Below, one piece after another: positions 19,836-31,245 of a stretch of 34,792 bases of DNA (positions within the stretch are counted from its first letter, which is position 1; every line of letters starts with the position of its first letter). Under the pieces are notes generated by a model. It was not told the origin of the DNA. It did no database searches and worked only from the letters and a program-made list of their open reading frames with translations. Position numbers and translations under genes: made by a program. Source of the DNA: Chara braunii (Eukaryota; Streptophyta; Charophyceae; Charales; Characeae); NCBI GenBank assembly GCA_003427395.1, contig BFEA01000951.1, positions 252,203-286,994 of the forward strand, given 5' to 3'.

Positions 19836-20656
19836 GTTCAGATTGAAGAGAGGTCACATTTTCGTGGATGACAAGGGATGATTGCCTTTATTAAGAGTGG
19901 TATGTGGAAAAGAAAGACATCTAGAGATAATTCTTGCTCTACACGAGGGGGTCGTTGTTGGCCATAGGGCTGTAGAAGCAACCTACTACAAGACAGTTGA
20001 ACTTTACTTTTGGTCTCACATGAGAGACATGATTTACAACTTCTGTAAGTCATGTGAATTATGTCAGAAAAGGTCTACAACAAGGATGATTGAGTTTTTA
20101 TTTCCTACTATCTTAGTAGAACCAAAGAGTCGGATTTACTTGGATCTCATCACCATGTCATTAGGCAAGAGTGGGATGAGATACATATTGAACATGAGAG
20201 ATAATTTTTCTAGATATGTTGCGGCAAAAAATCTAAAAAAGAAAGACAATCGAACAAGTGGCTGACTTGATAGAGGAAATCTATCTCAGATATCTCTTTA
20301 TCAGAGAGTTTGTCTCAGACAAAGGTTCAAAATTCAGAAATGAGATTGTAAGAAGGACCACTCTCAAATTAGGTGTCATAATTCGGTATGTGATTACTTA
20401 TCATCCTCAATCGAATGCATCTGTCGAAAGAGGTCATAGGACCCTGAAGTATTCGTTGGCTAAATGCCGTGAAGGAAACCTCAGTAATTGGTCAAAAGTG
20501 TTGAGAGTTGAAGTCTATTATGACAACATCATTGTTAACAGAACTACTGGTTATGCTCCATTCACTCTATGGTATGGTCGGTATGCTACATTGCCTATTG
20601 AAAGTATAATCAGAACATGGTTAAGTCAAGAGAGTGACAAAGAATACTCTATTTGA
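19836..20656 (+). pseudogene. Integrase, zinc-binding and catalytic core
   Basis: The HHCC zinc-binding module is present (HEGVVVGH ... CKSCELC), preceded by a TGA at 19879 where related proteins can carry Trp. The DDE core shows YLDLITM (first Asp), FVSDKGSKF (second Asp) and SVERGHRTLK (Glu), so the catalytic triad is kept. The reading jumps frame near 20,235-20,258, within an A-rich run, and stops at TGA 20654. Functional relatives insert the element cDNA into the host genome; this copy is broken by the shift and stops. Confidence 0.88.
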
Positions 20657-21030
20657 TAACTTATCTAGATGAGAATGAAATAGATATCGGGGGTTGGTCA
20701 AGCAGTAATGGATGTTGCAGAAAGAATGACAACCAGCAGACTGTCAGATCAAGAGAGATGAAACAAGAAGAGATAAATAAGAAAAGAGAGACTAAAGGTT
20801 GGTGACTTTGTCCTCCTATTTGACAATTCCCTTGAGACTCAATGGACTAAACGGTTGGAGCTCAGATGACCCGGTCCCTACAGAATTACAGACGAAGTTG
20901 AGGGCAAGGTTTATGAGATATTATGAATGAATGGTTCAAGCGTTCATGATATGGTGTCAGGGTCAAGATTTCGTAAGTTTATCTTCAGATACTATGACCT
21001 GGTCCCCACAATAATCACAAAGAAAGGAAA
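20657..21030 (+). pseudogene. Integrase C-terminal GPY/F-like module
   Basis: In the same frame as the preceding integrase piece, LKVGDFVLLFDNSLETQW is followed by R-stop-PGPYRI and, after a second TGA at 20924, by GSRFRKF. This is the order of the GPY/F module that follows integrase in many Ty3/gypsy elements. The TGA at 20867 sits on the Trp of the usual RW-x-GPY motif. Several TGA/TAA/TAG stops lie at 20,654-20,790. The end is set where the reading is lost. Confidence 0.7.
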
Positions 21031-21444
21031 GAAAAGTCAGTCATCCGGTAAGAGAGCTGTTTCAGGAAACTGAGAGAAAAGCAGTGAGACCGAGAGGCAC
21101 TACAGAGGCATAAAATTTCAGCAGACCCTGACTACTCTTGCATTGTCAATTCAGTATGTCAATTTTCAGCATGTAAGACTTTGCCACAAAGGACTTGAGA
21201 GAGACTTTCTCAGATGATCTGTATTCGTTTCCGCATCCGAACTGATTTTATTATTTTCTATAAGCGACACAATCAAAGAGATTAAAACGTCAAGAATGAT
21301 GGGTCGTAGTTGATCCATGAGTGTTAGATCCCTAAGTGGGAAGCAACTGTGAAGTGCAGTTGCAAAGATATGAAATTCAGAGAATTCATGGTTGTGGCAC
21401 ATCAAAAAGTAACCAGTGTTAATGTCATAATGAGCGGAAAGTCC

Positions 21445-21860
21445 GACAGGCATAAAAAAGTCAGCTCTATCTGAGTAGAGAATTGTCAGTAGAGGGACTT
21501 TGTTTCTTCAAACGAAGTTGTCTGTCTAAGAGAGCTATCACGGAGATAGGCATAAAGAAGTTCAACCTTTCTTAACCAGAGAGTTGTCAGCATGAGAACT
21601 TCATGTTTCTTAGCTAAGTTGCCTATCTTGTCGCAGATGAGGGAAGAGACCTCTTTAGGGTCAGTATCTCTATGCTCCCTTGAGAATGACGGAAGGTCTC
21701 TTGGGAGTACTCTAAGATGAGGGAAGAAACCTCTCTGGGATCTGCACTCTGGACTTCTTGAGACTGAAGGGAGGTCCATGTGAAGTACATTGTCGGTTGT
21801 TGTTGTTGTTGTTCCGTAACTCTTGGGACCGAAGGGACGTCCCTTGAGAGATGTCTGTTC
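21445..21860. repeat. Tandem repeats downstream of pol (possible LTR region)
   Basis: Two ~100-bp units begin GA(C/T)AGGCATAAA(A/G)AAGT at 21445 and 21545. Two 80-bp units begin GATGAGGGAAGA(G/A)ACCTCT at 21636 and 21716. The word CTTGAGACTGAAGGGAGGTCC and relatives occur three times (about 21680, 21758, 21822). The place, just after integrase, fits a 3' LTR or untranslated region, but no partner copy was found upstream of gag. Confidence 0.7.
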
Positions 21861-22440
21861 TGTTATTTGGGGCATGGATTATCTGACTGTGAGTATGGGA
21901 TGTTTGCTGGTTGTCGGTGCTTGGGCTTTTCTTCTCTAACCTAAAGATGCATTGGTTGCCGGGGCCAGCCAAAACCTTACCGCAATAGGTTGTAATCTGG
22001 TGGGGTCAGCAGGTCCCCGATGCGAGTGTCGAATTCCATAGCTAACTGAGGTTAAGACTCCGGGAGTCTGGCCAGTGAACTTAGAAGGGGTCCACTGAAA
22101 CCCTACCGCAGTCAAAGGATCCAATCAAGTCAGGTTCGCCAGAGCCTGGAACCGTGGTTAGACCGAGTCCCACGTTCAAAAATTTGGGCGGGGTGGTTAG
22201 TGCCCTAGGCCAAAAACTGGTGGGTGAGCCGGTCCCGGACCGCAGTGATTAAAATCAGGGTATGAGACAGTTGGGTTGACGGGAGGTCTACTGTCATAGG
22301 GTGACCAGACCCGCTATAGGCTGGGTGTCATGGCGAGAGTGTCAAAGGGTCATCATACTCGACCCCGGTGGTCTCTTTTCCTTCGTTCGTTATATTTTGA
22401 CGACGAAAAGTGTAGATATATCATTATTTTATTATTGTAT
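21861..22440. other. Non-coding stretch before the MITE
   Basis: GC-richer sequence without an ORF of interest. It turns AT-rich at about 22,380 as it runs into the ATT microsatellite. Confidence 0.5.
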
Positions 22441-22455
22441 CATTATTATTATTAT

Positions 22456-23228
22456 CAGGGTTGCCGTCGTTTGGGACGGGCCGAACTCCCGACCCCGAAC
22501 GCCCAAACGTACGGGACCCCTTCCAAAGGCGTTCGGCCGTTCGGGCCGAACGCGGACAAAAAAAAAACAAAACAAAAAAAACAAAACGTTTTCAAAACAT
22601 TCCGAAAAACAATATGTTATGGAGAAAAATAAACTAAACAATATTTGCCTCGGCACTACGTCCAAATTCTTTACCAAATTTGAATTAAAAATCAAATACA
22701 GAAAATAAACACTATGATAAAAATAAGAAAAACTAAAAAGAGAATTAAAATAAGTGAGTGTGCCAGCACCTTTTCGACACCGCCATCTTTGCCGATTTTT
22801 AATTATTTTTTGGCATTGACAAATGCCCTGAAAATTTACAAATATTTATTTTACATAATCAATAACTCATTAAAAATGTTTCAAAAAATAATAAAATCGT
22901 TTAGGCCCCGAAATAAAGTGAAAAAAAAAAGTAAAAAGTGAAAAAAACAAAATAGTGAGTGGGCGAGCACGTTTTGACACCCCCATCTTTGACAATTTTT
23001 TTTTTTTTTTTTGGCTTACCAGAATGGCTTCAAAATTTACAGGTGTGTAGGTTACATCATAGAGAACTCACAAAAAAATATTCAGAAAACAAAACTTATG
23101 TTTAGGCCCCGAAAATGTTTTTGGCGGGGGCCAAAACTGAAGGTGTTCAGCCCCCGAACGGGACCCCGAACGCCCGAACGTTCGGGGGCCAGCCCGGGGG
23201 CCCCCGAACGTTCGGTCAGGTAAACCTG
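22456..23228. mobile_element. hAT-like MITE inserted in an ATT microsatellite
   Basis: The left end CAGGGTTGCC and the right end GGTAAACCTG (reverse complement CAGGTTTACC) form 10-bp inverted ends with two mismatches. ATTATTAT flanks both sides (22448-22455 and 23229-23236), the 8-bp duplication length typical of hAT insertions, though the microsatellite context makes this weak. Both subterminal regions carry CCCGAACG/CGTTCGGG words. The interior is AT-rich with two internal direct repeats and no transposase, so the element would be non-autonomous. Confidence 0.65.
22753..23115. repeat. Two internal direct repeats of the MITE, 201-bp offset
   Basis: AGTGAGTG...CCATCTTTG...TTTAGGCCCCGAAA occurs at 22753-22913 and again at 22954-23114. 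The copies are diverged, but the first and last words keep the same offset. Confidence 0.75.

Positions 23229-23267
<39 letters not shown>
23229..23267. repeat. (ATT)n microsatellite
   Basis: About thirteen ATT units directly follow the right end of the MITE; a shorter run lies at its left end (22442-22455). Confidence 0.95.
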
Positions 23268-26200
23268 TTTTATGCATCGGCATTCTTGACCTAGACGAGG
23301 CGCCGATTTTTTTGGAGGCCGTCACGCCGGTCACGGCAGTCGAGAACCTTGAGCGCGCGCCTCTTTTTGTTGACTTACAGATCCCCGCATGTTTAAGATT
23401 TGACGAAATTCCCCTATCCTGCCTGTCAAGAAAAAAAACGGGCCGATGAGTCCAACGTGCATGAGAGCCAGTGGGCGACTCAGCCCACGAGGAGGAAGAA
23501 GCCTGACCGGCGCGGACCCTTTGCGGGTGTACCAATTACTAGCTGCGAATCTGCTGTAAGAGGCTGGAGTATGAGCATGTCGTGGGGGACCCAAACCTAG
23601 GAAACTCAGTGATAGGCACGATGGGACAGGGGACAGGTCGCTGACAAGCTAGCAGGTGGGGGTACTTGTCACCTGCACCAAGATTTGCACCAGCAACTGT
23701 CTCATCACCTACGCTGCAAGCCCGACCGCATGCCCCGTGCCCTCCCATTTAATGGGGCTCTGGGATCACTACAGCGGTCGAGTGAAGGTCGCATGCTTAG
23801 GTGCTACACACTGTCAGGAGGACGGGTGCGATAGGTAGGCGATAACACAATGCTTAGTGGGCTCTTGCCCCATATGCAACAGTCCTATTTCCCGTACCGG
23901 TCGGCCTCTCTGCGATGCCTGGGTAAGCACAACAGTTTGGCGTAAAAGGAAAGGCAAGTGGGTGGAGAGATGACGAGCAGAGGGCAACGAAAGGGGGGGA
24001 CTAAACCCAGAAGGGCTTCTACGTCGGGTGCACGTAAAGAAAGGGAGAGAGCGCAACAACGGGGGAGCAGTGAGCTATGGCGGGAGAGAGGGCGACTTCT
24101 ACTCTGTTTCTCAATAGAAACGAGCAAGTAAAGGCTCGTTCCCTATGTTTTTGGGTAAGGCGAATTCATAAGTTAAGTTAGTTTTAGTTCTAGATTAGTA
24201 AAAAGAAACTTAGGTGGGAAAAACATTGCGCAGAGGTAACGTAAAGGCAGCTATGACAGAGGTAAAAACCATATAGCCCGGCCGTTCCTTGACGGATTCG
24301 GGAGGGGAAAGACTCAATACAAGGGTTTTTAAGAGTGGCGGAGCTGATTTTGATGGTAGTTTGAGTGATATGTCACTAGGATTGGAGTTAGTAGAAAGAA
24401 GGGCCGCGCGGATGGGTTGGCGGGAGTGGATATGGCGGATTTTTTAAGACAGTGTTTTCACTCGATTCTGCGCTGAATCGAACGAAGTAAGAGGGTGGCT
24501 TGAGTTTCTTGGGTCGGGCGAGCGTGGTGGCACTGTTAGGTTCTGTGATAAGTTAGTAGGATAAGAGGTGGAGGAGAAAACTGGTGCGTGAAGATGAAGA
24601 AGAAGGGTGTCAATGAGGATTGAGAATCGTATAGTGTACTCAATTCGTAATGGAATCGTGTAGACTGAGATGCCAAATAGAGGTTTTAGGCCGCGTCAAT
24701 TTCGATCCAGTAGTTAGTATGAGCAGGAAGTTAGTAAGCGTAGAGTTAGAGACAGAACGGGCAGCGTGGGAGCCATTGCAATAGTGGCAGGGAGGTTAGG
24801 TGATGAGAAGGGAATGAACCTGTCCGTACTCTGGCGGAAGGTTCAGTTCGTCGCTCTACTCAGCACGTGCACAATCGGGAGCGCACGCTGTAGTAGATGT
24901 TCCCCCCCCGCCTCTATAGAAGACCAGTCAAGATCACCGGGATTATAGGGAGAGAGCGCGACTGGGACTACGAGGAGGGGGTCGGGGTGCTTGTCCTCAG
25001 AGCGGTGAGCGGCAGTCGTGACGTTGAGAACGTACCTGGCCACAAACCTTGCTAAGAGGTCCGTATGGTGCGACGCAGGCCAATCTAAGAAGAACTGTGG
25101 AGCTGAAGACTCGCCCGCTGGCTGATACACTGCGTATCGTATCAAGCGACGCAGCTGTAGGCAGGCCGCAATGGGGGGGGGCTTAACCATTGGCCGGTGT
25201 GTTGCCCACCCTACCGAACGAGGCACAGGGAAACAAGCGGCAAGGTTGCAAACTTACCTGGTGGTTGTGGGCTGCTCGTCCCGTTGGAACAAGGAGTGAG
25301 CCGCAAGACGTTGGAACTTACTGCTGATGCCACTGAACCCTTTCTGCAGCGCGAAGTGCCGGGTAGCCAGCTGAGAGACTGTGGGTCCGACATTTCTACC
25401 TGGCAGCCTTGCTAGTTGCCGAAGAAGGCAGCGGCAAGGCTAGCTGCGAAGCATGGAGCTATCACCACTTGCGACACCGATGTTCCGAGCTTATGTAACA
25501 CGTTGCCGTGGACCGTTATTGTTGCGGGTTGCTACTGGGGGTTACTGCTCACTACCTCAGTCTTGTTTTTTGTCAAGCGACCGTCGCGGAACTTCCGCTA
25601 GTTAGTGCAGTACAAGCTGCTGGTTGCATAATGGTGGATTGGCTAGGACTAGTGATGCTGCCGTGAAAAGGGGTGATTAAGCGTTGAAAAAGGGGGTTCA
25701 TCGCTGCAACTTGGAAAGTCGTAAGGAGGAGTTGTTTCGGCAGTTTGACGTTGGTCTGATTGACGGCTGCGAGTGCGGCCACCATTGCGGGGCCCTCAGG
25801 CGCTTGAAGATAACAAGGCCCTTTCCCGCGAGTCTGAGTGCGCCTCTCTGGGATCTGAGAGTCTCAACCTATCTCTTTCTGCCCTTCTGACTCTAAGTCT
25901 GGTCTATTGGTTCTGAAAGGAAGGCGGCAGGTGGGATTGCAACCCGTAGGACCGCAGCAAGACTCTGTGGGGAGTCATCCCACCGATTGCGGGAGCTCCA
26001 CCGAAACTCAGAAAGAGTTCTGGAGGCAGGGAATCGAAAGGTAACCATTAGTTTCCCTCTATAAACCCAGTTGTAACCCTTAACTGCAACCCCTTGTTAT
26101 GTCTTAACTGAGTATACTGCATGCATCCCTACTTTGACTTTTCAATTAAACTTTCAGGACACCAACCAGACTAAGTAAAACAATGCATGCGCAATTTCAA

Positions 26201-26305
26201 TTTCAGTTTTTGTTGATTGTCTGAAAGCAAATTGTGGAAAAGGGATTGCGTCAGGGCGAAGGTTGGGAGGAATGCAGTTTTGCTTGTGTTTAAACAGGGT
26301 CTTAT
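23268..26305. other. GC-rich block with no recognised gene
   Basis: Many short ORFs occur on both strands. The longest are 24843-25226 on the opposite strand (127 codons) and 25197-25415 and 25416-25601 on the + strand. None has a motif I know, and overlapping open frames on both strands are expected in GC-rich DNA. A purine-rich part (24,150-24,800) has AGTTAGT repeats. A nested stem (25930-25937 with 25977-25984, and inside it GACTC/GAGTC) was noted and not called as an RNA gene. A decayed element is possible. Confidence 0.4.
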
Positions 26306-27070
26306 AGGATTAGGCATTGTTCATAAGACGAATGGTATGACTGCTGTGTTTTGTTCTGTTTTCTGAAGGACCAAGCATTGTTTCTAAGATGAATGGTCTA
26401 GTTGTTGTTTCTATGGGGTATTGACTATGCAAACTTTGAAGACTAAACATTGTTTCTAAGATGAATGGTCTGGTTGTTGTTTATTTTTGGGTGGTTTCAA
26501 AACAGTCTCTGGGTCTTGACCCAGTGTACTGTGTCTTTTTTAGTGCTGAGAAAAGAGGGTTGAACAATGTTTCTAAGACGAATGGCTCAACTCTTTTGGT
26601 TGTTTTATTCTGAGGGAGGTTCAAGCGAAAGACTAGGCATTGATTCTAAGATGAATGGTCTAAGTCTAAGGCCACATGATTTTTAATATGAATAAAGGAA
26701 TATAACTCTCTATATTTCTATATCCATATGTTTATGAGAACAAGGTTAGCCAGACATTGTTTCTAAGACGAATGGTCTGACTATCATAAATTAAGAGAGT
26801 ATAACAAAAATCTATAACTGGAGGTAACTTGGGCCAGCTGAGCATCGTTTCTAAGACGAATGGCTCAGTCCTACGCTTATTTTTGAAGATTAAGTTCAGA
26901 GAAGTATATATAACTTGACTATTTAAATAGATCAGGGCAACTAAGCATTGTTTCTAAAACGAATGGCTTAGTCATATGTCCAATGGAGAGAGAAGTATTT
27001 GTGCAACCTGTTCGTGTATAACTAAGGCAAATAGTTGACATTGTTTCTAAGATGAATGACCTACCTCGAT
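26306..27070. repeat. Array of nine hairpins with a conserved core and variable arms
   Basis: A 19-nt core, ATTGTTTCTAAGACGAATG with few changes, starts at 26316, 26377, 26449, 26566, 26639, 26756, 26844, 26947 and 27040 (spacing 61-117 bp). Sequences between cores are mostly unrelated, but the 6-9 bases on each side pair. Examples: GACTAAAC/GTCTGGTT (26449), GGTTGAAC/GCTCAACT (26566), TAGCCAGAC/GTCTGACTA (26756), CTGAGC/GCTCAG (26844), ACTAAGC/GCTTAGT (26947); 26639 pairs with one bulge. CATT at the left and AATG at the right of the core extend the stem, leaving a constant loop of about 12 nt. Copies 1, 2 and 9 pair poorly. Constant loop with covarying stem suggests a structured RNA or single-stranded DNA motif; strand and function are unknown. 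Confidence 0.85.
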
Positions 27071-28460
27071 GCCCTATGTAAGTTGGGCATAAAGGGATAA
27101 ATCATTGAAAGACTACGAACTATTGTTTGCCAAAGGTGATTAGGGTTGTTGAGAGTACTTACCTCTGTGGTTTGACCTGCATGTGACTAAGTGAGACTAC
27201 TACTTAGTTTGAGTTTCAGTAGGTAGTTGCCTTAGTTGCTGGCCACATGCTAGAGTCATAGGAGTTAGTTTCAATTCATGAATTTTATAAGCTAAATTTA
27301 TTTTACCTAGGTCGATTTTTGCATTTTCTGAGGATCTTTTTGTTATACTTGGTCTTGTATAAATCTTGGTAAGTTACTTTCTTTACGGGAAGCAATGCTG
27401 AAATTTATGCAAATCCAAGGAGTTAGTCAAAATTCGACTTTTTAAAAGTTCAACTTGTCTAATTTTTATATATGGCTTAGTAGAAATCTGGGAAGTGCTG
27501 CCCAAATTTTTACTAATTCAGGAAGTTAGATAAATTTTGACTTTCCAGAGTTAGAGATTGTTTTTGTTTTCATATTAGAGTTATTATAAATTATATTGTT
27601 TTCATATTAGAGTTATTATAAATTATAAGAAAACAGTTTTCCTACGTGAAGCGTTGCCGAAATTTTCTTAGTTTAAAGGAGGTAGGTTATACTTTAACAT
27701 GTGGCAATTCTGGTAATCCACCCTGAATAGACGAAATACTGTCGTAGGTCTGCCTTCCGTTGGACACTGGCTTAGAGGCAAGTCTAGGCTTAGCTTGTAG
27801 AAAGGGTCTTGGTGAGAATGTGTCATGAAGCTGTATTCTCCATATACTTATGATTTTAGCTTAAGGATTGCCCTATCTTGTGTTTCAGGTCTTCTTAATC
27901 GATTGATTCAGGACTTGGGCTAGATTCAGCTCGATCCTACGAGGATCATTTTCTGTTACCGTTGATAACATGTCGGTTGCCGATTCGTCGGTTTACGATT
28001 CAACTACAATCCACTCTCGCCACTTAACCTAAAGGTTTTAGCCATGTGGTCTCAAATGTTTCATTGCGTTTTCACCCGGACTTTATTGAATGGTCATTTA
28101 ACAAAGGTACTGAGTATTTTATTGTTGGAAGGGTGCGCTAAGTTTGAGGTTTGTGTGGCTAAAGCAAGGGGTGTGAGCACAGAGAATGGTTGAAGTTGAC
28201 CTCGTGTAGTGCATGGACTTTGGTTGAATCTTGATGTGATTGCAGGTACGTTTGGTGCTTCAGACTTTGGATTTGACTGCCTGTGATCATACATATATAT
28301 ATGGTTGAGAGGAGTCTCACTGTGACTGTGAGAAGTGATCGTCCTATATTAATAACCCTCTATATATATGTGAATATATATGACTTGAGTGTTTTGTGCG
28401 GCCTACAGTGACCGCGCGTAAAAGTTCAACATATTATATTTTTGAGGGATGAGACTTCCC
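27071..28460. other. AT-richer non-coding stretch
   Basis: No gene was found. It includes a 2 x 32 bp tandem duplication (27566-27629) and TATA-rich runs at about 28,290-28,390. A 66-codon ORF on the opposite strand at 28,094-28,294 has no recognisable content. Confidence 0.5.
27566..27629. repeat. Tandem duplication, 2 x 32 bp
   Basis: GTTTTCATATTAGAGTTATT followed by ATAAATTATATT begins at 27566 and again at 27598. Confidence 0.93.
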
Positions 28461-31227
28461 TTTTAGCTTTTGTTTTTTAGAATTTCTATGGTTGGACGTT
28501 CTAGTCCGCGGCAACCGTCAAAGTAAAACCCCTTGATTTTTCTCCAGACCCTAGGTGAAGGAGCTGGTATCCAGGGTCATAAGAGACGATTGTCACCACA
28601 TGTATGAACCTGTGTACCACCCAGTCTCCGCAGGGTACAGAAGAGAGTGTGGTTCTCAACCGCACTCGGTGGTTGTCCAGCGTCGAGAGATCAGTTCCTC
28701 AAGACGCGTGTCATCCGACACTTGAGTGTCGAATGCGACCCTCGAGATTAACGAGGACTGCATGAGTATGGGTACTACATAGTACGCCATCATTGCGACC
28801 GCTTGCGTACGCTTGCATTGCAAATCGATATGAGCTAGCCCTGCGTCCGTGCGGTTTTATACTAAGTCTCGCGGGGGACGCCTATCAAATTTTCGCATTG
28901 GAGAGTTATGTGATTGCTACTAAGGGACTGGGAGTGTTGTCGCGTTGTTTGTTCAGTGTCGTTATGTATATGTATATGTACGGGAGTATGTGTGTGTTTT
29001 TATTTTTATGTTCTTTAGAGTGGTGTGCGCGTGGTGTGTGGGATGCGTCCTAGTCGACCGGCGACGAGTCGCGATTGGGACTTCAGCCCCCCAAAATGTC
29101 GGTTCTCGTGCGGGTCCGATAGAGGCCTAATACCGCACGTACCCCCTATGCTACAGCGAGCGAGAAATGCCCTCGGCTGGTCCACCTCTGCAATTGCAAC
29201 TGATTAGCTTTCGTACTGTGGAATGGTAGCTCGGCGGGGATATACCCACCGAAGGGAGGTGACAACTCCCATAAGGTGGAGGTAAGTCGTGCCTCATGTA
29301 GGCCATATCCTGTTATAGGGGCTCGCGGGAGGTATGGCTGGCGCATTCGGCCGGAGCGTTTTGCGGAAACTCCATTATGTATTCGCAACGAGGATAAGAT
29401 CAACTCTTGCGTGACACGACCGAGAGGGTCCCGCGCTGCCCTGTGCGGTGCCGAACCGATGCACTCGACAATGCCTCGAAAGAATGGAGATTAGAAGGGG
29501 TTCTGAGAACAAGAAGACCGGGTTACTAGAGAAGAGAGAGGAGAATGGATATGCAGATCATGCAGAGTAGTCGCGCGAGAGAAGAAAGGAGGCCGTGTGC
29601 GCTGTGGGGAGGCATGAGAGTCGCAGCTAGAGGAAAAGCGCAATGAGAGACTTCGCTACAATACACTGTAGAAATGAGTGAAGAAGCGTTCGACTTCTAC
29701 TATTTTATATTAGTCGGCCGCCGCTCTTTGGGCCCAAGAGGGACGCTGGGCGGGGGTTTGGTATCATGTCGGAGGGCGCGGTGTCCCGGCCCTCCGCTGC
29801 GTGCCAAGTGCCTGCTCACGTACCTTCTACTGTGCACTGAGCACTACCTCTGCAGAGTGTCAGGAGTCTGCTCACATACCCTGTAGCGCGTCAAACTTTC
29901 TAGCCTACGGACCCCTGGCAGGCTTGGTACTCAGTCGTAGTGGTCTGTATCCACTCAAAGACGGGATGGTGAAAAGAACGGAATGGTGCCCGTGGGGGCT
30001 CTCCGTAAACCAAGTTACGAAAAGCATATAGTGTGCTACTGCTATTGTCTAGACAAGGAAGGAACTGGGAGGAAGCCTCCCCACAGGTACCAAGCATGCC
30101 CTGTTATCCGACCTGTAAAGTACCAGGCGCGTCCGCTCCTCTATAAACTCACCATCGACCCACTCAGGCTCAGAGTTTTGCTTAACTGTGGGGCGTTGCT
30201 GGTCTGTGGTTGCAGTCATCCAGGGACGCGAAGCTAGAGAGAGCGGTGTTGTCTTTTCTGCCACGCGCCAAATGCCCTTTTGGCTAGGTTGTGGGTTAGA
30301 TGCACGGACTTGCCTATCACAATCGAACAGAGAAGAGTTAAAGAAAGAAAAAGATCAGGGGAATGGAAAAATGGGAGAGGTCACTCGTCAGACCTGCGCC
30401 CTGATCTGGATTGTCGTTTTCATCAGGAGCGATTTGGTGGTACGGGCGTACTGACGCTCTGCTTTTGCTCTTATTATTATTATTAACTTATTATTACCAA
30501 TTTTCTTATTTGATTTTCCTCTTCTGTTTTTTTGCGAGAAACTAACGGTTCGTTTATGAACCTTGATAGAGAATTGGCGGCTAAGACCGACTAACCTTTC
30601 GTATTTTATTGTATCAAAGAAGTAACCGGCTGAGCGCCGCACAGTGGGAGCCCAAAAGAGGGGCAACTCGAGGCCGCTTCAGTAGGAGGCTTATCACCCC
30701 CCGCGGAAGGTCATAAACCCCCTCCTTGCCATCGAACGCGGGTACCTGTCATGGGAAGCCCAGTAGTCCTTTATGAAGGAGGGAGAAACGTTGTCGGGAT
30801 CCCATTATGGGACCAGGGTCAAAATTGTGGTTGTTTTCACACCAAACTTGAAGCGACCGACGATTGATAATGAAGGGCTCTGCGGGTGATATGACCGTTG
30901 GGGCCCTCGCCTCTTTAGTTGATTTTTTTTTTTTTTTAATTATCTTATTTTATTTATTCTCTAATCGATCCAAAAACGGTTTGAGTATGTTCGTTTAGAA
31001 CTCAGGTAGCCCTACTTGTGGTGACCCTATAAGAAAACGGGTTGTCGTGCTACAGACAACTTGAATTGAGCATCTGCGCCTAACGTGAGGACAGGATTGT
31101 CATGATTGGGAGGCACTGTTGCCGTCCTTGAGTTTCTGTGTTGAATGCCTCAAGTGTGTTGCAGAGGTGTGGCGCGCATAGGTCTTAAGCATCGGCTATC
31201 ACAGAAGAAGTGGCTATGGCAGACTGA
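28461..31227. other. GC-rich block with no recognised gene
   Basis: Short ORFs only, on both strands. A hairpin GTGTC/GACAC lies near 28,709, a (TTA)n run at about 30,470-30,495 and a T-run at about 30,923-30,937. The parts starting near 30,490 and 30,940 share a T-rich start and GTTCGTTTA-GAAC wording and may be diverged copies about 450 bp apart. No rRNA or tRNA was recognised. Confidence 0.4.
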
Positions 31228-31245
31228 AATGGCCTGCGTGGCTAT

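Noticed and set aside
25930-25984. tRNA-like fold: 8-bp outer stem GGTGGGAT/ATCCCACC with an inner GACTC/GAGTC hairpin
   Set aside because: It lacks a T-loop TTC-type sequence, a D-arm and enough length for a cloverleaf on either strand.
26306-27070. CRISPR-like array reading of the regularly recurring 19-nt core
   Set aside because: Spacing varies from 61 to 117 bp, the context is eukaryotic, and the bases beside each core pair with each other, which spacers would not do.
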